Of a stretch of 64,000 nucleotides of DNA, positions 46,721 through 59,500 are shown piece after piece. Origin of the DNA: Sinotaia quadrata (Eukaryota > Mollusca > Gastropoda > Architaenioglossa > Viviparidae). The stretch is taken from assembly GCA_028829895.1 (NCBI GenBank), contig CM054178.1, forward strand, positions 19,485,501-19,549,500, read 5' to 3'. The stretch's first letter is position 1. Each line of letters opens with the position of its first letter. The notes beneath the pieces were generated by a model. The model searched no databases, was not told the origin of the DNA, and saw only the letters and a list, made by a program, of their open reading frames with translations. Position numbers and translations under genes: made by a program.

Positions 46721-48769
46721 AGCCAATTATATTTACCACTATGTGAAATTATGCGCGGTCAAAAATGGTGGACACGAACATTCTACTCCTGGACAATATG
46801 GCACTGTATACAAATGTCTGCGCATCTGACGAATTTGTTTCATTCAGGCGTATATATTAATGAATCGAGGTCAGCCGGCAATTCAACACTACGTCACGGT
46901 ACGGAACGCAAGTGACCAAATATTGGGCATCTCATATCCGGTTAATGACCTTTTACTCACCTCTGGCTTGCTATACATTTCTCTAACACGTAAACAAGTT
47001 TGTTGCATCAGCTAAGCCTAATTGCTTAACGGAAGTCTCCTCATAAATTATACAAACAGTAGAAACGGTTAATAAAATGAACGATTAAGAATTATGAAAA
47101 ATATTTTCTATAATTCTGCACACTTTGCTTAATATATTCTGACGATGTATATCACCAGCTCTGTGTAATAGCTCCTGTCACATTTATCAGAGTAGCACTT
47201 GAAATGTGCAAGGAACCATGCAAGTTGCATTTGATGGATTCACCTAAACATGACTTCGTGTATGGCGGCCAATATGTGGTTTTGGGAGTCATGTTCACCA
47301 ATCACTGTCTAAGGTCATGATCAACTGTTGAATTACAACCCCCAATCAGATTTGAATGACACTATGCCTCTACGCAGACAGAGAAGACTAATTAGGATCG
47401 ATGCGGTAACCACACTATTTTGAAATAATTATAAATGACAGTATCAGATCAATCATGCAGTGATCACAAGGATGTCAATCTTCACGGAGAGAAGTATTCT
47501 ATACTACATATGCTTTGTATTTGGTACCCAGCACATATATTCTTCACACTCCAAGGATATACTTCTCAGTCACTCGCACATGTCACATATGAGTAGATGC
47601 AAGTATCAAGCACAATGATATTGCCCTAACATGTCAGTGAAAGTATGGGGTTGTGGGAAATGTTATAGCTAGTATAGTACCTAAAGGATCAACAACATTT
47701 CATTATACAGACACGGGGCCAATATTTCACTCTAAGAAATTGCACGCATTTCCTTCACCAAATACACGACGATAATTTGCTTGTACAGAATTAATCACAC
47801 TACACTATTAGGACTCTATGGTCAAGGTGCATAAGCAGATGTTGACTTTGCGTGTCCCCTTGAGTGGTATGGCAATTGCTGAATCATCAGTGAATACTCA
47901 AACAACAGAAAATAATGCCAGTGAAAAGTATAAACATGGCGGCCCACAAATAATGCGTATATTTAGAACATACACACACTCACATACACACACACACACG
48001 CACACACACACACATTTACACACACACACACATCATACAATAGTTAATAGTTTACTGATATTTATCTCATCAACCAGACTGCGCGGAACTGGATGACACA
48101 GTATTCACTTCCACAGTCAGCCAGGCTATGAAAACTCCGCATACCTCTAAATATACAGACAGCAGGACGAAGCAAATTCCACATACTTCTAAAGTTACAA
48201 AGAGTCTAACAAATACATCCCACAAACTTACAAAGTTACAAACAATCAGAAAAAGTCAATTCTCACGTACTTGTAAAGTTACAGGCAACAACTCAATCAT
48301 GGATGACACAGACAATTGAATCATTGTGCTGAAGGCTTTGTTCAATTGGTTACTTAAACCCGGTCTGAGTGCATGTCTGTGGAAATGCTATATTTGTAAG
48401 ACAATTAAATTTTCGTAGTTTAAAAATTTCTTACATGAAGAGAAATTATGGAATTGATGCAAAACATGCCAAAGCAATGACGATGTGGTAGACTGTCATT
48501 TCGATAATAAGCAGACTCAAATATCTGCATCGGGCTCAATGAATTAGTGCACCTCATCTAACTGCGTATATAGATCACTTCAAATATCATACATTGACAT
48601 ATTTTTACGTTATTGTGTATGGCTATAATTATGGTTTTGTCTCCATTTCAGTTCTCTCACGAAAATGGATAATTTAACATTTTAAATTTGTGGGTTAAAT
48701 GAATGCGTGCGTGCGTGCGTGTGGGTGGGTGTGACAAACTTGTACATTCAAACGTTCATTTTGATACAT
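46721..48769. other. Intron sequence, no gene seen
   Basis: No readable exon. It contains a (CA)n tract at about 47962-48030. Small open frames (46694-46915, 47818-48319) show no recognisable motif. Confidence 0.45.
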
Positions 48770-48770
48770 G

Positions 48771-48824
<54 letters not shown>

Positions 48825-48931
48825 CAGACAGATAAATATATAGATAGATAAATAGATAGACAGAGAGACAGACATATAGATAGATAGATTGATGATAGAT
48901 AGTTAGATAGATAGATAGATAGATAGATATA
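48770..48931. repeat. (GATA)n microsatellite next to a splice acceptor
   Basis: About 160 bases of GATA/GACA units with interruptions. It ends about 33 bases before the acceptor of the transmembrane exon, so it occupies the branch-point neighbourhood. Confidence 0.93.
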
Positions 48932-48964
48932 CATGCATATATACATAGATTCTTGAATGTCCAG

Positions 48965-49043
48965 GTCTTGTTTCATTTGACGTTCTCATCATTGCTATCA
49001 TCGGCGGATTTCTAATCCTGGCAGTTAGTATATCAGTAACAAT
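48965..49043 (+). CDS. Transmembrane exon of the MEGF10/Draper-like receptor
   Basis: Between acceptor tgtccag (ending 48964) and donor gtaagt (from 49044), 79 bases encode [15 protein letters not shown] followed by [10 protein letters not shown]. This is one hydrophobic helix of about 20 residues with a GG pair. The start phase (two bases) fits the one-base end of EGF exon 3 and gives Ser. The exon ends with two bases, and the next exon at 53885 supplies one base to make Ile. The helix is followed by WKKRSKHR from that exon, a typical stop-transfer charge pattern for a type I membrane protein. The acceptor has a poor pyrimidine tract because a (GATA)n tract lies just before it. No transcript evidence is available. 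Confidence 0.72.
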
Positions 49044-50334
49044 GTAAGTAATTTTAATATTTTACTTAATGCAAGTTTGGTCATCTCCATCTTTAAAAAA
49101 CTAAGGATCACATTATATTTACAAATGCAATAAGCCTGCCTAATTAGAGTTATTTTATCAAATATTGGCATAATTTATTGAACTGAATATCAGCATGTTT
49201 AATGACTGATGGCTTGTGATTTTAATCGCCAACTATTTTGCAACAGTTCACAAGTAACTTCACATCGGAAGGCCTACAATGACTGTGATGAAAATAATAA
49301 CTATTTTAAATGGCATAGGCAAAAAACTTCCAATATGTGCTGTTGTTGTATTGATGGGTTGGGGGTTACAGAGCCTAGGCTAATACCACACCAAGTCTGT
49401 ATTTAGTGTGTATGTGCGCTTGGGATGTTCAACCCCAGTAATGTTCACCAGTGGTGTTGTCGTTGTTGTTGCTGTCGTTGGCGCTGTTGTTGTTGATGTC
49501 CCCGGTATCCGTTGGGCTGTGTGTATGTGGGTGTTGGCGACCAGTATAGGTGGTCAAGCATTAGATGAATTAGATCCGCAATGGGGTGATTATAATATGC
49601 CCACTGCCTGTGATGTTCCCTGTGGTGCCGTTGTTGTTGTTGATTCTGTTGTTTTTGTGGTTGTAGTAGGTGATACTGTTGTTGTCGTCTGATATGTTAT
49701 GGCGGCGCCGTCTTTTAGATTTGGGGCTCCGTTCCGTAGTTTTTCCTTGTGTGTCTGTTGTGGTTGTCGTTTTTGTTGCAGTCCCTGGTGGTGACATTGG
49801 CAGTGGATCGATGGCAGTTTGTATGAATCACATTTGACAAATAACATCAAAGTTCATATAAACATAGAAAATACACTAACCAAAGTCAATAAAACAATAA
49901 ATATCATCAAAACAAATAAGGGGAAAGAAGTTAGGTGGGGAAGACACGCGAACCTTATTAACATTCACTAGAGCTCTAATTTACTCAATAATTAATAGAC
50001 TATGGCAGTGCAACATACACAGCCACAAACAACCCCAAAATCAAAGACTTACAAACAATATAAAGCTCATGTAGACGCTCACTTGTCCTGGACTCCACGC
50101 TTTGGCAAGGTTGGACTTCCACCAAGGAACAGCTAGCAGTTGAGATCTGAGTTATGAGGACCAGCTGCAAATGCATAGTTAATCATGTTTCAGCCTTGTG
50201 TGACAATAATGATTTATATGGGCCTTATAACAGCAGCGTTAATCATTCTTTACAATTTCCACTAACTCACAATGTACATTATGTGAAAATTCAAATGTCT
50301 AAAATCACCCAATATATTTCTCCATTAATCCAAA
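49044..50334. other. Intron with T/G-rich repeat
   Basis: No exon seen. 49450-49850 is rich in gttgttgttg and, on the opposite strand, Thr/Asn-coding low complexity. The words gatgtccccggtatccgttg resemble gcagttcctggcattcgggt at about 57258, so a dispersed repeat is likely. 50155-50275 resembles 14290-14420. Confidence 0.45.
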
Positions 50335-50560
50335 GTTGCTTGTAATACAATTTAGCTAATGAATACATGACGGGTTTTGACTCTCCCGTGATAACAATTA
50401 ATCAATGGTAGTTCAATTACATACACGTGGTGTCCTCACCAATACTACAAATGTAATGTCACTGTGCCACTTAGCTTTGTAGACAATATATTATCAATCT
50501 GCAATAAATGCACAAAACAATTCTACATACATTCACAATACAAAATACATAGAATACATG
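50335..50560. repeat. Dispersed repeat, second copy
   Basis: Counterpart of 46436-46720. It directly abuts the truncated end of the hAT fragment. Confidence 0.5.
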
Positions 50561-50563
50561 GTC

Positions 50564-51600
50564 CTACACACGAGAAAGCATGGATCCACGACGTAGCCAG
50601 CGGACTTCACAAAAGTAGAGCAGGTCACAATAGTGTGCATTCACTTCATCCATCAGGGCCTGAAATTGACGATGTTTGAGACTTTGGGATAGTATAGAAT
50701 TTACAACCTTCACCACAACTGACATGACCTCAAAGATGTTTGCAGACTTGGCACAAGGATTCTTGGTGAATGATGCAGTGCAATTTAAAGATAGTCTGGT
50801 TGTGTCCAAGGGCTTTACAGTGGTGAACGAGCAAAGAAGCTGCGCCCTTATTCTCTCCAATCATTGCCGGTGCACCATCAGTCGTTACACATATAAGACA
50901 GGACAGATCAAGGGAGTAATGTCCCACACACTGAATTAAGGCATTGAAGATGTCTTGCCCAGTTGTGGTGTCATTTTGCGGAACAATCCGAAGGAACTCT
51001 TCATGCACTTTGAGGGCAGCAGTGACACCTCATATGAAAATAGCTAGTTGGACTGTATCTTTCATGTCAGTGCTCTCATCAGGAGCAAGACAGTAGGTGA
51101 CAACGTTTGAGCAATCACTCTTCACCGAGTCTTGCACATTGTCTGACATCTCCTCAATGCGATGACGAATAGTACGGGATGACAGACTCATATTCTCCAA
51201 GACAGAACGTTGCTCTGGACAGACAGAATTCACCACAGTCATGAGACATTCCTTGATAAAGTCTCCATCAGAAAATGGCTTCATTCATTGAGCAATGAGT
51301 AGTGAAACTTTATAACTGGCATGTCACTTTTTCATGCACAGATGTTTGCATCAAACTGCTTTTCTCTATATTGCCTGTGAGTTTAGCAATATTATTCTTT
51401 TTCTCAGAGGCAGACATCTCTTTCCCAGTGGCGAACACATTAAACTCTTTGAAGACAGCAACCGTTTTCAAACAGATCAGACACTGATCTTGTCCAAATC
51501 TTCTATGAAAAAGTACTTCTCCATCCACTCAGAGTTAAATGTCCACTTTTCATATCCACTTTACATTTTTTATGATGGTGGGGGTTGCAGACATGATTGT
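50564..51600 (-). pseudogene. Decayed hAT transposase (GTF2IRD2/ZMYM/FAM200-like)
   Basis: Minus-strand pieces in different frames line up as one protein. They are a BED-following N-terminal part (FGQDQCLICLKTVAVFKEFN, 51310-51528), the first catalytic block with APDESTDMKDTVQLAIFI (51030-51284), the second with TTDGAPAMIGENKGA (50730-51008), and a block with EVRWLRRGSML (50564-50860). DESTD...QLAIFI and DGAPAM.G are hallmarks of hAT-type RNase H folds, also found in domesticated vertebrate genes such as GTF2IRD2. At least three frame breaks and the loss of the C-terminal part show it is dead. No terminal inverted repeats or 8-bp duplication were found. Confidence 0.82.
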
Positions 51601-52639
51601 GGGGATGGTGGAATAATGGCAAAGAAATAGCAGAAATGCAACAACCAGTTCGGTTGTGATGGCAAAAGACTGAGTTTCAAATTCGCAGGCACCTCTGTTC
51701 ACCTCCAGCCCTCCTTCCCCATGCCCAATAGTCTTGGTGAAGGTCAGATCACGACTGAGACAGAGTACAGATACTGACATACATGTACTATTATACATCT
51801 ATCCTAGACCTGGGAGAGTTCAAAAGTCTATGAACTATAAAGAGATGCTAGTGGAATATACACTACTGCAGGCATAAATTGTACATGTGCACAGATTCTG
51901 TGTGAGTAATTCAATCTGTTAAAAGTATATGTAGTCTTTAGACTAGTTTAGCCTTGGCTGTTTGAAAGCGTAAAACAACGCCCATTTGTTTTAGTGACTT
52001 TTGCCTTGCGGGCTAAAAGCAATAACTGTGAATAGCTTGGCAGGCCAAACAAAAATGCTTCACGTGCCAGGTTTGGCCCGTGGGCCAAAGTTTGCCTGCC
52101 CCTGCTCTAGGTGGTTAGGAATAAGTATGCTACTTATAGTCTTTTAGTTTGAGAATTCATTTGGAACTTTAAACAACTACTAACACTTCAGGTTTTCACC
52201 CATGACTTTTCATATGAACATGTATTGTTGGGACATTGTAAATATTTAAAATTCGTATTGGATTTTCACCCACATATTTGTACCAGCATATATATATATA
52301 TATTGATATAATTTGGGGGGTTTTCACCCACATAATGGTGCGGATACACATTTGAATGTTGCGGTTATCACCGAGTTTCATATTGTTGATTTCTATTACT
52401 GTGTTTCCCAAACCCATGAATGTTGTGTGTAGATGCTTCTGGGTGAATGACTAACAGCCATGCATAAATAGGCCAACATTGTTTGAATAAATTCTCGTTA
52501 TCAAGAGTTTGGCTTTCGTTGCTGCGAGAAAGTGCATAGTGTGGCTGTTTCTCCATTCGTCCCGCACGCTCACACTCACAGCCGGTGTATCGGTGTATCG
52601 TTGGCAACATTGCTGACCCCCATCCAGGCGGGAAGGCCG

Positions 52640-53310
52640 TGCCTAGCATCTATAGTGGAGCGTTTTGGTCTGAACCCGTGTTGCACAGGTGAACGTAGGT
52701 TGTTTGTGATAAGGTAGTGTGTTAATCTTGTGCTATTATTGTTTCAAGCGTTTTTGCTAGAGTTAGTAGGGGGGATATTGGTCTGTAGAAGTTTGGTTGT
52801 GTGCTGTCTTTGTCGGGTTTTGGTATTAGGATTATGTTTTCTTTTTTCCAGTGAGTAGGTATTTCGTTTGTGTTCCATATTTTGTTAAATAGTTGTGTTA
52901 TATTTCTTATTATTTTTTCTGGTAGTTGTCTTAGAAATTGGTATGGTATTTTATCTTGGCCTGGAGCTGTGTTTTGATTCTGTGTTTGACTTCTGCTTAT
53001 GGAATGGGTGAGTTTCTCTCCTGTAGGTGTTTATTGTCGTTGATTTTGTATTTTTCTAGTGTTGTTAGAATGTTTAAGATTTTTTATGTGTTTTTTGGTC
53101 TGTGTGGGTTTGTGTTGTTTGAGTTTGCTTGGATTGTATCGCTAGAGTCTCTGATTTTTCTTCTTCAGAGGTGGTTTGTGCTTTTGTTTGTGGGTAGATG
53201 ATGGGTATTTGGATTTAGCTGTTCCGATTATTTGCTTTATTTTGTCCCATATTTGCTTGGTTGTGTTGTTTTTGTTTAGATTGATATATGTCATTTCCCA
53301 TACTTTTTTA
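52640..53310 (-). pseudogene. LINE reverse transcriptase fragment (fingers/palm start)
   Basis: On the minus strand one reads TAPGQDKIPYQFLRQLP (about 52975-52922), then a long open stretch including NEIPTHWKKENIILIPKPDKD and FYRPIS, and in another frame QHGFRPKRSTIDA (about 52690-52650). These are RT blocks 0-2 of a non-LTR retrotransposon. Motif A and the catalytic DD are missing, so the fragment is truncated. It differs in motif style from the LINE at 7440-8833. The left junction passes into unrelated sequence. Confidence 0.75.
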
Positions 53311-53325
53311 AAAAAGCATTATATC

Positions 53326-53526
<201 letters not shown>

Positions 53527-53884
53527 CTATACGGTCGCACACGAGGTCTGTGGAATTGTGTCTCTGGCAAAATTCAATCTGGTGCAAACTTAAAAAAATA
53601 CATACTAAAGTTACCTGACAAAAATCACAGGCGCCTGTTGCACATGTTAAGAGATATGTAGACAGGACAAAGGTTACATATCCTTTTCAATGATTAAATG
53701 AGCTAATTTATGTAGAATTAAACATAAACATAAATGGAACTGAGACTATTTATAAAGTTTAACACACGCAAAGCTATTGGAACACAGACGATTTTTTCAT
53801 ATAAATACGTGTTCGTTTTGTTAGATGCGCTATTTCCAACAACAGTCCCATTCTTAATAGATGTCTTTACGTTATGCTACTCAG

Positions 53885-53964
53885 ATGGAAAAAGCGGTCC
53901 AAACACCGATCTGTTGAGGAAAGTAACCAGGAACAAGTTCACTTGCATACTTCAATTAACCGGA
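53885..53964 (+). CDS. Juxtamembrane cytoplasmic exon of the receptor
   Basis: Eighty bases between acceptor ttatgctactcag (ending 53884) and donor gtaagt (from 53965). One base completes the codon left by the transmembrane exon, then 26 codons follow, starting WKKRSKHRSVEESNQEQ and ending SINR, and one base carries over to the next exon (making Arg). The start is strongly basic, as expected just inside the membrane. The phases (2 in, 1 out) are exactly what is needed to connect the exon at 48965 to the exon at 54544. Without it those two would be out of frame. A longer open frame at 53734-54015 overlaps in a different frame and is not the coding one. Confidence 0.68.
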
Positions 53965-54543
53965 GTAAGTTCTCCACTTGTTCCCTTGCTTAAACACATA
54001 TTATTTTACATATAAATATTTTTACTTATTTCACACAATTAGTTATGATGCAAAATCAAAATAACGCACTGATTAACTGTTATTACATAAAAACTCAATA
54101 ACAAAAAGGAATGATACCTCCTGGTAGATGTATGTATTAGAGGTAGGATAATGTTATAAGTGATTGCATGAACGTATTTTTAATCCATCTTGAGTAATCT
54201 TGCTTTATTTTTGAAGTTTTGGCATTTGATACAGGCACGTGATACAAAGTGCCAACCTTGAATGAGTTATGGTCTATGGCATATTAAACTTGCTGTCGTC
54301 AAGCGGCAATCTTGAGCTTGAATAACATTGCTTTTTACATTTAACAAAGAAATAACAGATTTCATACAAGGTTTCTGGCCGATTAAATATGTACGGGTAC
54401 ATTCAAAAAAGTATAAAGTACGGATATACATACTCGTATGCAAACTATATGTATTTTTTATAAATCATAACATTATTTCTTAAAGACATGAACATAACAA
54501 GTGTGTACTTTTGTTAATTATTGACTTAACTGTAATTAAACAG

Positions 54544-54683
54544 GACATTTGCAAGCGCAGGCCGATTTTCCGAATTCGTTGGAGACCGAGATAGATTACG
54601 ATGATACGGGAAACCGTTATGACACCCTGGACGAGAGTGTACTAGACGATAATGCGAAATACACACAGCTAGCCGTTAACTAA
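54544..54683 (+). CDS. Terminal exon with ITAM-like tail
   Basis: After acceptor taattaaacag (ending 54543), two bases plus 45 codons and a TAA stop encode the C-terminal tail. It is acidic and contains YDTL, then ten residues (DESVLDDNAK), then YTQL, and ends AVN. YxxL-x(6-12)-YxxL is the ITAM consensus. In Draper, CED-1 and MEGF10, YxxL motifs are phosphorylated by Src-family kinases and recruit Syk/Shark-type kinases to trigger engulfment. That is established for those proteins and inferred here. A further tyrosine lies in EIDYDD. No NPxY motif is visible. Entry phase fits the juxtamembrane exon. A polyadenylation signal follows at 54736-54741. Confidence 0.75.
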
Positions 54684-54735
54684 ATCAAGAAAGACACCGC
54701 CAATTAAAAGATAGCACATCATCCTAAGAAAAACA

Positions 54736-54741
54736 AATAAA
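54736..54741 (+). terminator. AATAAA polyadenylation signal of the receptor gene
   Basis: It lies 53 bases after the stop codon. Other AATAAA-like words occur further on, so a longer 3' UTR is possible. Confidence 0.5.
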
Positions 54742-55320
54742 ATTAAAGGAAACTTTAATTTAAAACGATCCATTCACGAACATGAAAGAAACTCTTCTAA
54801 TGAAAACAAATGATTTTGTATTTATTTCTTCATAATTCTTTGTCACTTTCTAACCTACTTTAATATAATCTTAATTTTGAGCTTCCCTTGACTGCATTTT
54901 CTCTTTGCTACGTATCACAAAATGAGAATGGTTTCCTATAAATTTTAATTAATTTTAATAAATTTTAATCTGTTCAATTCCCATTAATTCATTTAATACG
55001 ATTGGATGTCTGTTCATTTTGAAAGTCTTATCTATATATTTTGTTATACCGCATGTTCATGTATTTAGTCCCATGGTTTTCTTTACTAAATTAATGTTAG
55101 CACTGCACTTCGTATGTTCACTTTTTAAGAATTATTTACAAATGAAGTTTTATATATATTGAAATAGGCATTGTGAATTATTTTCCTTAAAAAATAATTT
55201 TGATTTGTTTGTTTTTGCTTTATGTTAGATATTGTAAATTATTGCTTGGATTAAAAATATTTTCAATATAATGTGAATGACGAGAACACAAATGGATATC
55301 TAGAATTGAACTTTCTACTC
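54742..55320. other. 3' UTR or intergenic sequence
   Basis: AT-rich, no coding sequence or repeat recognised. Confidence 0.5.
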
Positions 55321-55369
55321 TTTGAGTATGGTAAATGTTAATGTAAGGGTTCAACACTTCTTGGATGAG

Positions 55370-55940
55370 TGCGCGATTGTGCAGCCAGACACACTCGTTT
55401 TCCCAAAAAAAAGTTTTTATGTACAGGCTCTCAAACATACTGCCCAAAACAAAATATTCGCCAAATTTCACAACATTCCAACTGTGTATTCTCTTGGAAG
55501 AATTATTTTCCCGTCTGGGGCTCTTTGCGGGCAAAACAGGCACTCGATTAAACATAGCGGGCTGATTGCCGGACAGTGAAGACAGACACTGGCACTCCCC
55601 GGAACAGGTTGTAATGCACACACTCTCAAACATACTGACATAAAAAGCAATATACCATTATTCACACATTCTGTGCACTCTCTTAGAATAAATATTTCAA
55701 TAATTTATACTCATATACATACTCCACATACACACGCAATGCCTTGAAGAGGTTTTAATGTACGTACTCTCCAACTCACTGACAGACAAGCTGCAAATTA
55801 ATTTTCATATTTCAATTGTGTTCTCTTGCACTAATTTATATTATAATACACCTTACAGCATGGTGCACCTAGTGCGGGCAAACACACTCGTTTTCCCGAA
55901 CAGATTTAAATGTATATACTCTCAAGCACACTGCTGTAGT
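55370..55940. repeat. Degenerate repeat with tactctcaaacacactg motif
   Basis: A block of the form acacactcgttttcccgaac, then gttttaatgtacatactctcaa, then catactg recurs at about 55385-55442, 55588-55640, 55737-55785 and 55882-55935. Spacing is about 200, 150 and 145 bases. Copies are diverged. Confidence 0.6.
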
Positions 55941-56235
55941 CAAGCCATACATAATTTTCTGAACATTCTGAGAGTTCACTTGGAATAATTATTAACTGTA
56001 AAAAAATATTGAATGGTATCAGAACTAAACTTCTCTTTTTTTCTACATGTTAAAATATTTTAAAATAAAGAAATAAACAGTTTAAACTTCTGACACCATT
56101 TGTAATAGAAGGAATATGTCCCACCACATTTATTTATCTCCTCATTTTTTCTAAAACTTGCTGAACCACATACACACAGGATTTCATAGACAATTTTATT
56201 CAGGGCATGCACATTATTCGTTTCCAGTCTCGATA

Positions 56236-56500
56236 TTTAGTCTGCCAGTTTAACCCTATGGCCGAACGTGTGCAGTCTGTCAATTAGGCGCTATGGCTAG
56301 TGTGTGTAGTCTGCCAGTTTAACCCTATGGCCGAACGTGTGTAGTCTGTCAATTAGGCGCTATGGCTAGTGTGTGTAGTCTGCCAGTTTAACCCTATGGC
56401 CGAACGTGTGCAGTCTGTCAATTTAGCGCTATGGCTAGTGTGTGTAGTCTGCCAGTTTAATCCTATGGCCGAACCTGTGCAATCTGTCAAGTTAGCATTA
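56236..56500. repeat. 69-bp minisatellite made of two 34/35-bp halves
   Basis: agtctgccagtttaacccta marks unit starts one or two bases before 56241, 56310, 56379 and 56448, an exact period of 69. Each unit holds a second related half starting agtctgtcaattaggcgcta, so the ancestor was a ~34-bp unit. Because 69 is a multiple of three, an open frame on the minus strand (56353-56589) repeats a 23-residue pattern. I see no sign it is a gene. Confidence 0.9.
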
Positions 56501-59500
56501 TAGACACATTTTTCACGACATTGCTGGTACTGCACAAAAACTACTTGCAATATTCCAGTCAAGACATTTTTTTTTAATGAACACAGCAATTTATCTATAA
56601 CAGATTTTTAGAAACATTATCCTCTAAACTGGTGTAAGTATAGTGTTCTTACTCATACTCCTAACTTATCTACTTATTTCCCCACTACTTTAACAAGGAT
56701 ACAGAAAGAATTACTATGAAATCAAAGAGAAAACATACTAATAGTTATCAAACTCCTATAAAAAAAACAATTATCATGGAAACTTCGGGCACCATAGATT
56801 CTGCAGACACAAATGTTCCAAGATCTGGCAGAGCAGCCGAAATCAGGATTTTGCTATAGAGCAGTAGCAAGTGAGACAATTCACGACAGCTTCCTACCTA
56901 GGTCGATATCGCTGACTGGTGCGAAGTGTGCTGCTGTTGGGAGAGTTGAAGGTGTTGAAAGACAATGGAGGGTGGTAGACAGGAAAGTTGTAGAGTGGTG
57001 ATGATGACTGGTGGCCGGTGGAACCAAGGCGCTTTATATCTGGCCGGTAGAAATATGTAGTAGCCCGATTTTCCGTGGACTAATTTAGTGGTGTTTGTTG
57101 TTGCTGGCTTCATCGTTGTTGTTAGGAGAGTTTGGGTGGAGGTATTTTACATAACCCAGGCTAGTATCACAACAATTCTGTACCTAGTGAATTCACAAGC
57201 CATATATTTTCAAATCACTGTCTTTCTACCTGATGTTGCTGTCGCCGTTGTTGTCATCGCAGTTCCTGGCATTCGGGTCGAATGGAACAAGTTTGTAGTT
57301 CTTATAAATAACATCATACTGGTAATAATTGTTGTGCATTTATAAATATAGTTGTGAAAATAGTTTAATTTTAGAGGAAATATTTTTGCAATAACTTTGT
57401 GAATCATGCATTTTGACATGATAATTCAAATAGAGTTTGAAGTCAATATATCTAATTTGATTTCATTGTAATTTTTTAAAAAATTACCTTGTGAGGTGGT
57501 TTGATTTTTTTCGGAAAGAATTTAACTGTTGCATGAGATGACAAGTTTTCCTAGACTGATGTTTTTGAAAAACTGCATGTTGAATTTTTTTGCCTAGACC
57601 AGTAAATAAAAAAAAATATATAAAAAAGGGTAGATGTATATAGGTGCTTACGCAATTTACTTTTAGGGTTAATTCTTGTATGAACCAATGTATTGTCTAG
57701 ACATTCAATAGACACTGTATGAATAAATTTTGCGAAGCAGAATAATTTTAATTATTTGGATTGTAATTGACTGTTGAAAAAATATATTGTTCACCTACAC
57801 TTATTTCATAAACTTTGGTCAAAAGTGAGGGGGTGCATGTCATGTATATGAGGAAATATTATTTATTTTTTCTCTTTCTCATATTCTAAACGACTAACGA
57901 AACAGCCAAATTAGTTTAAACAAAGGAAGGGGCCAAAATGTCCATTTTGTCAACAATGTGAAACCTAAGTGTGGAAACACTAGCCTTAGGTTCATGCCAG
58001 GGAATAGAAAGGTGTAATTAACTTTGGAGGGATGCTCACGTTTATCCCTCTGGTCAGCGTTGCCATAGCAATAAATTGTATCGGTGTATGGGTTATACTG
58101 GCACAGTACGTGGATAGGCCACTGAGATGCTAATTTTGTCAGTGAGGAGGCAGGCTCTGAGTTTTGAAATGTAACTTATTTTTAAGAATCACTACTATAA
58201 AAAAGTTTGGTAGTTTAAGTGATATTGTTATTGTGAAATTGCTTGTAGAAATATAATTTTGAGTAGTTGGAAAGTTAAGATTTATATTACTATAGTTAAA
58301 TGTGTTAGTTTGTGTGTACAACCCTTTCTTGCTATGACTAGTGTACACTTGCCAGGTGGCAATGAGTCACCATAGTAATGTAGTTTTAAAAACAAAATAA
58401 AAATAGTATCATTGCTCTTAGAGTCAATCATGCTCTGGGTTCGATAGTTACTTAGCAGGAAAATTGATATGTCACTCAAAGGCGTCAGACTTGGAATTTG
58501 ATACTTGGCACTAAATGAAAGTGGACATTCAGAATATTTGTCAGCACGTACGTGCAGTGCCGGATGGGTGTACCATGTGCTGGAGGGTGTGTGTTCTAAT
58601 CAGCTCATTGAAAAAATTTTGTACCAGAACTTTGTGCATAAAAGGGGATGATGGAGACAGAAATGAATGAGAAACGAGAAACATCAAGAATGTAGTGTTT
58701 GGTAGAGGGGTGAAAATGACCCTCAGAGTTTCTACCTGCTTTTTTGTACTAAGGACTTTACAGGCTGGGAGGCGACCAGCACTAGAGAACTCTTGGACAC
58801 TGCCATAGGGTGCCAGACATCTACCCGGCTGTATTTTGAAGGTGCACCATCAGGGCCGTCAACAGATCAAGATGGACCAATCATACAGACAGTCATCTCA
58901 GGTTCTTCAAAGACTCTGTGCAAAGACCATGAGCGATCGACTATTTTCTAATGGAAGAAATTGATTGGACATTTAGTGTTGCGGCACTGGGAAATATTGC
59001 AGAAGCAGTCGCAATAATGCATGGCATATCAAAGAAAAATGGCAAGGTGTTTTTTTGTATCATCACCCCACCCCCCCCAGCACAAGGAGAAAGTGACAAT
59101 AATTATGTGAGTAGAAAAATTCTAACTAGTGTAGGAATCTCAGAGTACATGGACCTAAAACTTAAGACTAACGTTTAGAACCTTAATTAAGAATTAAACC
59201 TTAAATTAAAAATAAACCTTAAACTTAAATCTATGTTTCTAAGTGAATAATGGCTTTAAGAAAATGCTGATGTGACTATCTTGAGAAGGACTTGCAAGTC
59301 GAATGACATTGTTTACTGTTGAACTATTGAATTTTAATATAAGAGCAGTGGCTCTAGAACTTAAATAGTGGCAGTTATTTTATGTTAAATAATGCTTAAC
59401 ATATTTTAGAAGTAGTACTGCATGAAGATTCTTGAATTTTATATTTCTTTTATTTTATTTCATCATTCATCATTCTTTTTTTCTTTTCTTTCCCCCTACC

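Noticed and set aside
53734..54015. 93-codon frame covering the juxtamembrane exon
   Set aside because: It reads the exon in a different frame. The phase-compatible frame between the splice sites gives a basic stop-transfer segment.
58545..58625. Weak tRNA-like look (ggtgtgtgttctaatc)
   Set aside because: No A box at proper spacing, no cloverleaf, no second copy in the window.
58951..59178. 75-codon frame with a proline run
   Set aside because: No recognisable domain, start context or splice sites. Kept only as part of unassigned sequence.
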